NCBI GenBank assembly: GCA_021399435.1
Contig: JAJTUP010000204.1
Span: 1 to 20,211, forward strand
From: Diaporthe sp. PMI_573
Taxonomy: Eukaryota > Ascomycota > Sordariomycetes > Diaporthales > Diaporthaceae
Reading direction: 5' to 3'
DNA length: 20,211 bases
This document shows, piece by piece, positions 1 to 9,704 of this stretch. Numbering within the stretch: position 1 is the first letter of the stretch; the number at the start of each line of letters is the position of its first letter. Under the pieces are notes generated by a model, which ran no database searches, was not told the DNA's origin, and saw nothing but the letters and a program-made list of their open reading frames with translations. A program made the translations under genes and the position numbers.

Positions 1-2
1 CC

Positions 3-1880
3 CTTTAAGGATTCCTTATATAGTACTATACTTACTTTAAGTATAACTATCTCTAGTTTAAAACCTACTATAATAAGATTATCTTTACTAGATATTACCT
101 TAAAGGAAACGTACTTATATAGTTTAAACCTACCCTAAGGGACTATCTAGAAAATAATAAGAAAGACTAGGATAATAATATTAAGAAAATCTTTAAAACT
201 TTTAACTACTTTAAGCAAGCCCTTAAGGATGCTTTTAGAGATCCTAATAAAGATAGAATAATTAAAAAACAACTTATATAGCTTAGGTAGACTAGATTAA
301 TATTAACCTATATAGCTTACTTTAAATAACTTACTACCTATATTAGTTAGGGAGAAGATATATTTATAAGCTAGTTTTATAAAAGACTTAAAGAGAATAT
401 TAAGGATAAAATTACTAAGCTAGACTAACTTAATAACTTTACTAAATATATATCTATAGCTATTTATATTAATAATCGCCTTTTTAAACAAAGATAGGAA
501 TAATAGTATAAGATACTTAATAATTTATAAAAGCCCTAGAACTAGCTAAATATAGAAAGGAAGTATTAGTATAATAATAGCTTCTATAATAACTATTAAC
601 CCTAATACTAATAAGGGTATAATAGTACTATAATAGGTACCTATATAGGATTTATAAAACTTAATATAGCCTAATAAAGGCCTAGTAATAAGAAATACTA
701 TAATTATAGTAAGCTAGGATACTTTACTAGAGACTACTATTAGAAGAAATAATAGAATCTAGTTTTAAAAGGATAATAATAGATTAATATAACTTAATAA
801 TAAGAGCTACCTAAGTAGTATAGCTGCTTACTTAATAAGTAATACCTAGTATACCTAGAAGGTAGAATAAACTATATATATTAACCTAACCTTTATATAG
901 AATATCTAATTTATCTTAATAAATAGGAACCTAAAAATCTAGATAATTTACTACCTAGCTTTAAGTAAGTAGTAGATACTAATAAACAATATAAAATTCT
1001 TAATTAGACCTTATGTTTTAATAATTAGTATATATTATATCTTTTAGAAAAAGAAGCCTCTAGATAGTTTCTTAAAAAACCTTAATAAGAGTAATAGTTA
1101 CTAATAAGAAGATAAGGACTACTATATAACATAGTAATAAAAGATAGTAACTTAGACTATTTAAGTACTAAATATATAGAAATAGAAGACTCCTAGAAGG
1201 ATGCCTAGAAAAACAGTAGTCTACCATAGACTAACTAACTAATAAAATAAAATAAAGACCTTACTAAAAACCCTAATAAAAACCTTAAAAGATACCTAGG
1301 ATATAGTATTTCTATTACTCTAGATACTAGTACTACTAGGATTACTATTATAGAAATCTAGATAGCTTAAGTAGTTAAAGAACTTAACTAACCCTTGGAG
1401 AAGTAAAGAATAGGTAATAAACTATACTTATAGCTAGGATACCTAGAGTATAAGGAAATCTCCTAGGCCTCCTATATCTAGAACCTCTATTATACTTACT
1501 TTAGAGAAAAAGCTAAGTTTAACCTATTCCTATAATACTTTAATAAAAAACCTATTATTAGGGTATATAAAGAAGATAAGCTTTACTACTAGAAACCTAG
1601 TAAATATAATAAGGAAAAGACTTATACTATTCTTATCCTTAACCCCTAGCTACCCTTAAAATATCTATATAATAGACAGTAACCCTAAGACTATAGATTA
1701 CTAGAATACCCTATTTATAGGAAATATAAGCTAATAAGCTAGTACTATAACTAACTAGAGAAGTAGTATACTATAAGAACCTAGGTTAAAATATAATAAG
1801 AATTAGGAAAAGATAATAATTACCTATAAAGGAATAATAGCTAATTATAGGCTAATAGTCCCTATATATAATATAGATAG
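3..1880 (+). pseudogene. gag: Family A gag remnant (copy A1)
   Basis: This is a capsid-like gag frame beginning at base 3, full of TAG/TAA stops. A retrotransposon gag capsid domain can be followed at about 60-480, with readable stretches such as KTFNYFKQALKDAFRDPNKD and LTTYIS. A CCHC zinc knuckle lies at 696-737. Its four ligands now read Tyr-x2-Tyr-x4-Tyr-x4-Tyr, as expected if TGY became TAY and CAY became TAY. The frame continues through a long C-terminal region to about 1880. The start lies outside the window. The protein would have packaged element RNA into cytoplasmic particles. It cannot be expressed in this form. Confidence 0.85.
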
Positions 1881-3604
1881 TAAACTTTATATATATTATA
1901 CTTAAAGTAGAAATTAATAGAAAAACATATAGTATATTATTAAATAGTAGCACCTAGGGTAACTTTATATTACTAAGAATCATTAATAAAGACGAGATTC
2001 TATAGTATTAGAAGGAAGAATCTTATAGACTTAGTATTATAAAAGGTATAAAAGTAAGATATAGAAATAGAGTAATTAATATAGAGACTAATTATCTACC
2101 TATCTTAATTTAAGAATATAAAACTTCTATAACTCTAGATATTATAAATATAATATATTATAAACTAATCTTAGGACTTTTATAGCTAAAGGCTATAAAT
2201 CCCTAAATTAATTAGACTACTAACTAGATCTTTTAAGATAATACTATTCCCTAAAAGAAGGTTGTAATTAATAGTATAGGATAGAGTTTAGTTACTAAGG
2301 ATAATAAAGAAATATATTTAAATAAACTTATTAATACCTCTAATAAAGATAGAGAAGGATTAGACTAACTAAGGACCCTAGAAAAGGGTAGAAGTTAATT
2401 AGAACTATAAGGAAAATATAGTCTACTATAGACTAACTATTTAATTATATACTAATAAGAAATATAGTAATACCTCCTCTACCTATATTAATACTAGGAA
2501 AGGAAGGCCCTAGTAAAACTCAAAAGAATACTATAAGAATACTATAAATTTAGAAAGATATTTTAAGGAAAACTTAATATAGGAATTCCTAAATATAGTT
2601 AATAAGATTATAAGATACTTATATAAGAGGGAAAAATACTAAAGTTTTATAAGATCTATAGACTTAATAAAGAAAAACTCTAAGTACTTAGGGAGTACCT
2701 TAATAAAAACCTTAAGAAGGGATATATTTAACTTTCAAGATTACTAGTAGGATATCTAATCTTATTTATACCTAAGAAAAATAGTAAATTAAGACTTTAT
2801 ATAAACTATTAATAGCTTAATGATATTACTATTAAAAATTAATACCTACTACCCCTTATTAAGAAACTATAAGACTAACTATAAGAAATATAATAGTTTA
2901 TAGCCTTTAACCTTAAAGAAGCCTATAACTTTATTTAAATAAAAGAAGGAGAAGAATAAAAAATAGTATTTTAAATATACTATAAATACTATAAATATAT
3001 AGTTATACCTTTTAGATTAACTAATATATTAGTATTATTTTAAGAAATAATTAACTATATCTTATATAAATACCTTAATATTATTGTTATTACCTATCTA
3101 GACAATATCTTTATCTTTTTATAGACCCTTAAAGAATATAAGGAGTATATTAAGCTAGTACTTTAGAAGCTTTAGGATATAAACCTTCTAGTAGAACTAG
3201 AGAAAAGCTTTTTCTATATTTAGAAAATTAACTATCTTAGATATATTATTAAACCTAGACTTATTAAAATATAGAAGGATAAAGTTTAAGTAATTAAGGA
3301 ATAGCTTATACTAATATTCATTAAGAACATTAGGGTATTTCTTAGCTATACTAACTTCTACTAATAGTTTATTAGTTAATATAGTATTATTATAAAGCTA
3401 CTTATAAACCTTACTAGGAAGGAGACCCCTTTCTAGTAGGTAGAAAACAAATAATAGACTTTTTAAATAATTAAGGACTAGGTTATAAAAGACCTAGTAC
3501 TAGAAGAAGTAGATCTAACTAAGGAATTTAAGATATATACTAACGCCTTAGATAATATAGTAGGTAGAAAACTTACCTAAAAAGATAATAAGAAACAAAT
3601 ATAG
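1881..3604 (+). pseudogene. pol: Family A pol remnant: protease, RT, start of RNase H (copy A1)
   Basis: This is a pol polyprotein frame in the -1 frame relative to gag. The retropepsin active site is at 1907-1969 and reads LLNSST followed by a stop and GNFI, so the catalytic Asp is now Asn. RT runs from about 2640 to 3280: PKKNSKLRLYINY lies at about 2770-2810 and the polymerase box at 3095-3106 is Y-L-D-N instead of Y-x-D-D. The first RNase H motif at 3530-3560 has Asn (3542-3544) where copy A2 keeps Asp. The frame then breaks at 3604, and no integrase follows. Many in-frame TAG and TAA codons are present. Confidence 0.88.
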
Positions 3605-3839
3605 TGTTATAGGGTATAGTGTTTTACATAGCTAGTGTGATGAATTTTTCTTGGCCGTCTATACTATAAGTACTAGACAAGCTTCTATCCCTCTCAAGGG
3701 CTAAAGTAATAATTCAACTTATTCTTCTATTATTATTATTTAATAACCTGTAATATTGTCTGATTAGAACCCCTATACTGCTTTTATTACCTTTATAGCC
3801 CTTCTAGCCCTTTTTTATTATCTTTTCTTTTTTTATATT
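3605..3839 (+). repeat. Left part of an interrupted family B LTR (plus orientation)
   Basis: This begins TGTTATAGGG and is the reverse complement of bases 3927-4158 and of the matching part of 15485-15803, with mainly C/T and G/A differences and a few others around 3710-3720. It stops at TATT (3836-3839), and the same LTR resumes at 15805. It is therefore one LTR copy split by the 12-kb insertion between. No gag or pol of its own is attached, so it was a solo LTR or the edge of a lost element. It directly follows truncated copy A1. It is more AT-rich than the two LTRs of the inserted element, which suggests it is older or more heavily mutated. Confidence 0.85.
3836..3839. repeat. Target-site duplication, left copy (TATT)
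   Basis: TATT here and at 15805-15808 flank element B. In intact LTR copies the same place reads CGTT (left LTR of B) or its relatives, followed by AGAGCCC-like sequence. Joining the two flanks at TATT restores the LTR register exactly. A 5-bp duplication would need ATATT to match CTATT, one mismatch. Confidence 0.75.
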
Positions 3840-4158
3840 AAAAACGTGGACACTAAAGCCGAGCATATGTACCTAAGTTCTACTGGCCCCTCAGAGAGAG
3901 AGAGAAAACCACTCAAGGGCTCTAACGTGAAGAAAGAAGAGATAATAAAAAAGGGCCGGAAGGGCTACAAAGGTGATAAAAGCAGTGTTTGGGTTCTAAT
4001 TAGACAATGTTACAGGTTATTAAATAATAATAATAGAAGAATGAGTTTTATTATTACTTCGGCCCTCAAGAAGAATAGAAGTATGTCTGGTACTTATAGT
4101 ACGGACGGCTAAGAAAAATTCATTACACTAGCTATGTAAAATACTATACCCCGTAACA
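3840..4158 (-). repeat. Element B 3' LTR (left)
   Basis: This is 319 bp, identical in length to the right LTR (constant offset of 11645, no gaps). It starts TGTTACGGGG at 4158 on the minus strand and ends ACGTTTTT or ACGTTTTTA, without the usual terminal CA. By eye it differs from the right LTR at about 33 positions, all transitions, and about 28 of these have A or T here. An open frame on the plus strand across the LTR (3846-4112) is not taken as a gene. Confidence 0.88.
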
Positions 4159-4170
4159 TACCCCTCTCTG
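4159..4170 (-). other. Element B polypurine tract
   Basis: On the minus strand the bases just upstream of the 3' LTR read CAGAGAGGGGTA, an almost pure purine run ending at the TGTTAC start. This is the position and composition of the plus-strand primer of LTR retrotransposons. It independently supports the orientation of element B and the LTR edge at 4158. Confidence 0.75.
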
Positions 4171-4225
4171 GCCCTTTACTCCCTAGAGTAGAAGGGTTGA
4201 CCAAACCATTTATCCGTCATTCTAA

Positions 4226-6061
4226 TCAGTTCCCTCTCGTATCCCTACAGTACTTAGCTTGCTGGTCCTGGGCTGTTACCTGGTTGATGGTTTCCTAAGT
4301 GTTGTCTTTAAAATGTACTTAAATGACACGAGCCTATCTGTGAAATTCCGGCTGTATGGCGGGCATTGGGACCTAATCTATTACACTCCTTGTAGTTATA
4401 TAACAATAAGCCTAAGTATTGTAAGCTCTGGTCTAATTATGCCAAGCTTTACGTTTATTATCTATCTTAGCATTGTTAGGCTTTATACTCTAATGTCTGT
4501 TGATTTGGTAAAACTTTATACTTGTTTTTATAACAGGTGGTTGTAATCTGATTATTTTGGTATAAATATAGGACTGCTTGTCTCTTATACTTAGTCGTTT
4601 TATTATTAAGGAAAGCGGCTACTCTAATTATATATAAGAGACCCTATGGTTAATTAGGTGGTATAGATTGATGTGTCTAATATAGTTCTCTAGTCCTCTT
4701 ATAATTATCTTAGTTAGTAGTTACTTTATAGGTAGTTGAGGTAGATTTATATAAAGCTCTATATTATGTAGTTTCTTCTTGATGAGTTCTAGTTAAGAGA
4801 TTAGACTGTACTTCTTCTTTACTTTTCGGAAATTATTAAGGCTAATTAAAGGGTAGTTAATAGGCTCTTAAAGACTATACCTAAGTTTGTTTAGTTTTAA
4901 TTAGATAGCGAATATCTATATCTAGACTGCTGTCTCTTTAGAAGAGAGCCCTATGGGAGGATTCTTGGTTAAGTTTAAGCTCTTCTAATTACTAAACTCT
5001 TAGTTATTTCTTCCCCTATTCTCTTGAAAGAAGAAAGCCATATAGTTGGCTATCTGCTAGCCATAGTTGGTAAAGCTTGTCTAGGGTAAAATAGCGACTC
5101 TAATTACTTTGGGCTCCTTTATCCTAGGGCATCCTTTTTTAATAAAGCTCTTATAGCTAGTTATAATTCTCCTATAGTTAAGGCTCTGCTCTGTTGTGTT
5201 TAGGTGGCTGTTGATAGACTTAAGGTGATTAGTAGCATAGTTGTAGATTCTAAGAGTAAAGTACCTAGGCGTGTATATAGATATAATAATAAACTGGTAC
5301 TCTATTGTTAGTCGTGACTATTTAAAGCTAGGGTAGGCTGGCTGATTATAAGAAATAATAAAGTAATTGATAAATATAATATTAGTAAAGTTAAGAAGCT
5401 GCTATTTGATTAGGGCCAAGACATGGTTACTTTAAAGCTCCTTATTTTAAGCCAGGAGTCCCTTAGTGTCTACCAGGTTTAGAGCTAGGTATACCTAGTG
5501 TTTACTAAAGAAGTTTTGCAACCCAGGTAGTAATTAGAGCTTAGGGTATATATTAATACCTAGAAAGTAGTCAGCAACTATCTTTTATACCTAATCTCCT
5601 ATAATAGTAAAATTAATATTAAAAAATAGAGGCCTGTCTTTATATTTTATTAGCTAAACTTATCTAATCTTGAGCCTATGTATAAGGATTTAAGTCTTAA
5701 ACGGGTTGTGGGAAAAGTCTGTACTAACCTTATGGCTAAAGTTATAACGGTTTTAGATATCGACTAGATTAGGGAAATAGACGCTAGATAGCTATGTACT
5801 AAAGTTATTATAAAAGGGTAGTTATGATAGTTAGATAGTAGGGTTGACTTAATTAGTAATAAAGACAGGCTTGACTAACGGAATTAGGGCATCTGGGTTA
5901 AATGGTTCTCCCAAGGAAACGCTAGGCGAGAGTCTGGGAGATCTATGGTGGGAGGAAGCTACCTATAAAATCCCAGTCATGTAGAAGTCAGACCTAGAAC
6001 GACGGCTAGATCTACCCCTTCTAGACTACCTGTTACTTATAGTGGCTTTCTAATTACCCGC
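4226..6061 (-). pseudogene. Decayed sense reading frame C of element B, unknown product, in the env-like position
   Basis: I do not recognise this product. One minus-strand frame can be followed from about 6061 to a TGA at 4228-4226, about 610 codons, without a frame change (checked at 5980, 5272, 4444 and 4228). About 36 in-frame stops interrupt it, but a run of nearly 80 codons (about 5360-5125) is open and reads like a globular protein, including YNYATNHLKSINSHLNTTEQ and SYKSFIKKGCPRIKEPK. The N-terminal part has an Arg/Ser-rich patch (about 6030-5985), and an in-frame ATG lies at 5980, but the true start is unresolved. I see no convincing membrane segment, signal peptide or known catalytic motif. 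It lies between the polyprotein and the 3' LTR in the sense direction, where env or env-like genes sit in other elements. It could also be a captured host gene. Confidence 0.55.
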
Positions 6062-6738
6062 AAGTATAGTAAGAAGTATAAGGGAATTAAGTAGGTAATA
6101 AAAAGGAGGAGTGAAGTATAGGAAAAGTAGTGAGAAAGCTTGTACCCCTAGGGGATACCGTGTGGGTAATTAAGTAAAGAGGTTAATGTCGTAAAAAGAG
6201 TAGCTCTACTACTTGGAGGTTGTAAGAAGGATAAAATATAGTGGTAATATATCTTGCCTAAATTAGTTCTTTAATACTACTAAAGGCTTTAAATATAATT
6301 AATTAAAAACCAGAAAGCAGCCAAAAGAGGTTTATAGGTATTAGTTGGAAAAATTTCGAGGAAAGATTGCGTTGGGTGCTATAGGGTTTTCGTAGACTAG
6401 TAGAAGCGCTGCTTTTTGTAAATTACTCATGTCTATCAGTTACTTTCCATCCCTTCTGCTTTTCTTTAGATATTAGAGTGGTCTAAGTGTTTGTTTAGGC
6501 AAGTAGCTAAGGTTAGTAAATTACTAGGCCTCTTAAATATTCTCTTGCGCTCTTTAAAAACCTCCCCTCTCTTTTACTAATTCCGTTTAATCTTCTCTTG
6601 TAATACCAACTTTTTACTACTTAGGGCATTATTTTGTTACTCTAATTAGATACTAAATAAGCTTCCTAAACTAAATCTTACTCCTATACTACTATCTTCC
6701 TTCTCTTACCCCTTAAAATATCTTTCTACATTCCCTAG
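6062..6738. promoter_or_regulatory. Divergent intergenic region between frames C and D
   Basis: No frame is readable here. The region separates the sense frame C (leftward) from the antisense frame D (rightward), so any promoters for both would have to lie here. A TATA-like ATAAAATATA lies at about 6230-6239, facing C. The right half (about 6545-6730) is rich in pyrimidine runs such as TCTCTT and CTCCCCTCTCTTTT, common upstream of fungal start sites. Some GC-richer patches (around 6340-6415) are less RIP-altered than the flanks. Promoter activity is inferred only from position. Confidence 0.35.
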
Positions 6739-7680
6739 AATCCTGATAAAAAGGAAAAGGGAAAGGAGGAAAGCAAGCAGGAGCCTGTTTATCCCTTATA
6801 TAAGTCTAATCACCCTAAACTAATTATCAACCATGGTATTTATACTACCTTTGTAAACTAAGGTATGCTTCCGTAAAATGTTGTTTTTAAGTCTAAACTC
6901 TATACCTTCTTTACCTAAAACATCTCTATCTATATCCTAATTAGTTACGGCGCAAATTAGTATATTGTATGGCTTCTATCTAAGCCTACTGTCAAGAAGA
7001 TTATAATCAACCTCTTTATCCTCTTCCTACTAAACGAGGATTATGATTTTCTTTACAAGTATCTTTAAATACTAATGCAGACGGGTACTAATAAGGTCTT
7101 TATCGAGAAGGTTAACAGCAAGCTGTATAGAAAGTATATGTCTAATCTATGCTGATTAGACGACAAGTGCTGCGCCCCTATTCTTTTTATTGCCTTTTTT
7201 AGTTATTAAAATACTTCTTCCTATAAGTGCTGTCTTATATATATGTCTTGGAACTTTAACTATAGGGTCCCTGTTATGGTTTCTATCTTTAAGTACTAAA
7301 GTATCCCTAGTTTTAAGAAGGGTATGTGTGTTAACTGTCTCTACTATGTTGAAGGCGGTAACTATACTTTTAATAAGGATTCTTACATTTCTGCTATTAA
7401 GGCTACCGCTGTTCTACTTAATTATAAATTTAAGGGTACTCCCTGATTAGAACTTACCTTAGGTAAATATACCTAAGTTAACAAGGAATTTAACTTTAAT
7501 GAAGTAAGGAAGGAAGTAATTAGAAAGGTAAAGGGTTTTCAGCCTAGACCTAAGAAGCTAAAGCTAAAAGAGAAGAGGTTCTGAGAGTAATTAGGAAAGA
7601 ATCAGGGTGAAAGGTTACATAGGGTAATAAATGTTGGGTTTATAGAACCACTACTCTCTACTCTCGCGATAAGTAATTAA
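6739..7680 (+). pseudogene. Decayed antisense reading frame D of element B, Cys-rich, unknown product
   Basis: I do not recognise this product. A single plus-strand frame of about 313 codons ends at TAA 7678-7680 and contains only about 12 in-frame stops, fewer than expected for DNA this AT-rich. It opens with a Lys/Glu-rich stretch (KKEKGKEESKQ, about 6745-6780). Codons 7321-7371 encode GMCVNCLYYVEGGNYTF, a Gly-x-Cys-x2-Cys pattern where a later Tyr (7363-7365) is probably a mutated Cys. Other Cys pairs occur around 7168-7175 and 7228-7233, so a zinc-binding fold is possible. The C-terminus is basic (PRPKKLKLKEKR, about 7548-7580). The frame runs opposite to gag-pol and lies inside the element. 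The start is unresolved: ATG 6833 has a good context but is in another frame. A Leu-rich open frame at 7190-7450 overlaps it and is judged a shadow. Confidence 0.55.
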
Positions 7681-8039
7681 TTTCAAATTTTATATATTAT
7701 GTAATGGTAAAATAGATGTAAACTAGGCTCTGATTAGAGTAAAACAAATGTCGTAGGGCAATAAACGAAAGAAAAGAAGCCTAGTAAAAAATATTTAGAT
7801 ATAAAGAAAACAATTAGTTTGCAGCAAACCACCAGTCTTAGTGTATTGTAGATAGGAGTATTCCCCCCCCCCCCTTAGGATAACGAAACGAAGCTAAATG
7901 TTAAATAAAAGAAAAGTAACGAATTTATAAAATTAACTAATAGTCTGATTAGTAAGGGTTGTTTGTCCTAACTATTAGAATATTAATATACTAGTCGAAT
8001 TATAGTGGTTGGCAAGGTAGCTGCTATATTTGAGATTAC
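7681..8039. other. Spacer between integrase end and frame D, with a 12-base C tract
   Basis: There is no readable gene. On the plus strand it holds purine-rich stretches (AACGAAAGAAAAGAAG near 7764-7780) and an uninterrupted run of 12 C at 7863-7874. In the element's sense direction this is AAG12AA, a pure purine block. It separates the 3' ends of two converging frames, integrase and D. Confidence 0.5.
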
Positions 8040-9500
8040 GTTATAATGCTAGAATATTAAGACAAGTTTTCTAAGTCCTTAGAGGAGGACGTAGAAATAG
8101 GTTCTATTAACTATAAGATATCTATAGGTATTTATTATAGTAGAATATCTAAAAAGTCTTAATATTGATTAGAATCTCCTTTATTATCTTTAATCTCTAT
8201 ATCTACAATAGACAAGAATAGGTCTAGAAAAGTATTATATAGTTATATTTGCTGGAGCTTGTAGCTTATAGTTTCTATCTTAGGCGGGTTTTCTATTTAT
8301 AGTAGTGGTACTTTTAGCTCCCAAATTCTATTATATTTAACAAACTTCTTTAGCCTTTAAGGTAAATATATCCTACTAACTTTAGCTTTATCTAGTGTTT
8401 AAAGCTTATATATATTATTTAGGGAAATAGAGTTAATAATGTACAGACTAAACCATTAGTATATTAGCTTTCTAAATAAGGAGTGATTAGTTTTTTATTA
8501 CTTATTAATAACAAGAATAAGGTCTTCTTTCTTTAAAGGCATTAGTCTTGAAAATCTATGGTGAGTGTCTTTACTGGTAGCTTATTTTCTAAATTTAGTA
8601 ATAGACTATCGTGCTAGCTCTATGTTTTCTACTAGATTAAGCAGGGATTTAAGGCGATAGTGTAAAGCCTCTTGAGGCGATATATAAGGTTCTTATACTT
8701 GTACTCTCTAGGTTAGAATGTTAGTTTCTATTAGGATAACAGGATTATACCTATAAAGGAGGTAGAACAGGCTTTTTCTATGTAAATGCCTTAATGATGT
8801 ATGATTAGAAAAGAGGGCATATAGAAGAATGTATCTCTATCCTTTTATGCTGTCTTTTATTATCTTAGTTAACACGGCTGTAAGAGTAAAATATCTATGT
8901 TTAACAATTCTGTTTATTTGTAGGTTGTATGTTGAGAGAAGGATTTGTCTGACTCTGATTAGTTAAAGGTATTGTATAAATTCCCCTATGTTCTCTCTAC
9001 CTCTATTAATAATAGCTTTGAAAGGTAGCCTTTATTTAAGTAGGATATGCTAGATGAAAAACCTCTTTATGTTTTTAGTGTTAGTAATTTTGAGAGGTAT
9101 AGCTTTGACTTAGCTAGTAAGGTTATAGTGGGCTTCTACTAACTTGTTATAGCTTTAATTAGAAGACAAGTGTTAGACATTAATATAAATCTTTATAAAT
9201 AGCTGGTTAGAAATAGTTAGAATAATTCTATCATTATAGACTCTGACACTCTACCTTATATACTTTAGACACTCGGCAATGGCGTTTTTTAATGTTAGTG
9301 TATATACTCTTTTAGTAGTACATAGTGTAAATTTAAGAATATGTTATATCTTGTCCTTAATGACCTAAAGGAGTATGTATGTTTCTAATAATCCGTGACT
9401 TTAGATTAGGATTGTTAATAATTTATTATTGTTTAAGGCCTTTCTTAGGTAATTGCTAGAGGATTCCTTTATAAAGGGCAAAATAGTAAGCTGTTTTCTT
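8040..9500 (-). pseudogene. int: Element B integrase remnant
   Basis: This is a gypsy integrase with three parts. The N-terminal HHCC-like region is at about 9500-9230 (PLGH at about 9371-9360). The catalytic core is at about 9140-8880 and the C-terminal region at about 8830-8040. The core matches the DDE plan, but each acidic residue is changed: first Asp is Asn (9124-9122), second Asp is Asn in INRGREN (9007-9005), Glu is Lys in IVKHRY (8902-8900), 35 codons after the second Asp. Downstream, HRKSLFYLLYRYNPVI (about 8784-8737) is the conserved post-core block of fungal gypsy integrases, followed by a helical basic region and KKFVKYNRIWEL (8350-8315). The frame is 2 up to 9278 and 1 from 9124, so one frameshift lies between. 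The C-terminal end near 8040 is approximate. Confidence 0.87.
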
Positions 9501-9704
9501 AAAGGTCTATAATTATAAAGATAAAAGTCCTTGTGGCATTATACTATCCTAAAGGTATATTGTAATGTTTTTAGACTGTTTGAACTAAAAGCAAATATTG
9601 TTAAGCACGGGGCTTTAATTAGTTTTAACTATAGCTATATATCTAAGAGTTGTTTCACACTAGTCTTTAATATCTTCTTTAATTTACCTATTATTATTAT
9701 TAGA

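Larger units (their letters stand above)
1..3604 (+). mobile_element. Family A Ty3/gypsy retrotransposon, copy A1 (truncated, RIP-degraded)
   Basis: This is a decayed LTR retrotransposon that enters the window inside gag and stops abruptly at 3604, just after the first RNase H motif. The rest of RNase H, the integrase and both LTRs are absent here. It aligns with copy A2 from 16580 onward, base 1 matching base 16580. The offset grows from 16579 at the start to 16606 at RNase H, so A2 has about 27 extra bases. Differences between the copies are mostly C/T and G/A, and A1 is the more AT-rich. The order gag, protease, RT, RNase H is that of Ty3/gypsy. The right edge abuts an LTR of family B. Confidence 0.9.
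3605..4158. repeat. Long inverted repeat (palindrome) formed by two opposed LTRs
   Basis: The arms at 3605-3834 and about 3928-4158 are reverse complements of each other, separated by about 93 bases. They arise because element B inserted into an LTR of its own family in the opposite orientation. The spacer (3840-3927) is the 3' third of the left LTR, which has no partner here because the matching part of the host LTR lies beyond the insertion at 15805. The structure could extrude as a cruciform or give a long hairpin RNA if transcribed. Confidence 0.85.

Noticed and set aside
3846..4112. Plus-strand open frame of 88 codons in the left LTR, with a 97-codon version at 15491-15784
   Set aside because: It starts with GTG, lies antisense inside an LTR and is duplicated only because the LTR is. 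The left copy is shorter simply because a CAA became TAA. Nothing supports it as a gene.
4259..4546. Open frame of 95 codons on the plus strand
   Set aside because: It lies antisense to the end of frame C and is hydrophobic and low in complexity, as expected for a shadow frame in AT-rich DNA.
4226..6061. Frame C as a tyrosine recombinase of a giant fungal transposon (DUF3435 type)
   Set aside because: I could not find the Arg-His-Arg-Tyr catalytic pattern, and the frame lies within the LTRs of a gypsy element, so this idea is not supported.
7190..7450. Open Leu-rich frame of 86 codons, which looks like membrane segments
   Set aside because: It overlaps frame D in another phase. Frame D extends over 940 bases and has a Cys motif, so the Leu-rich frame is judged a shadow.
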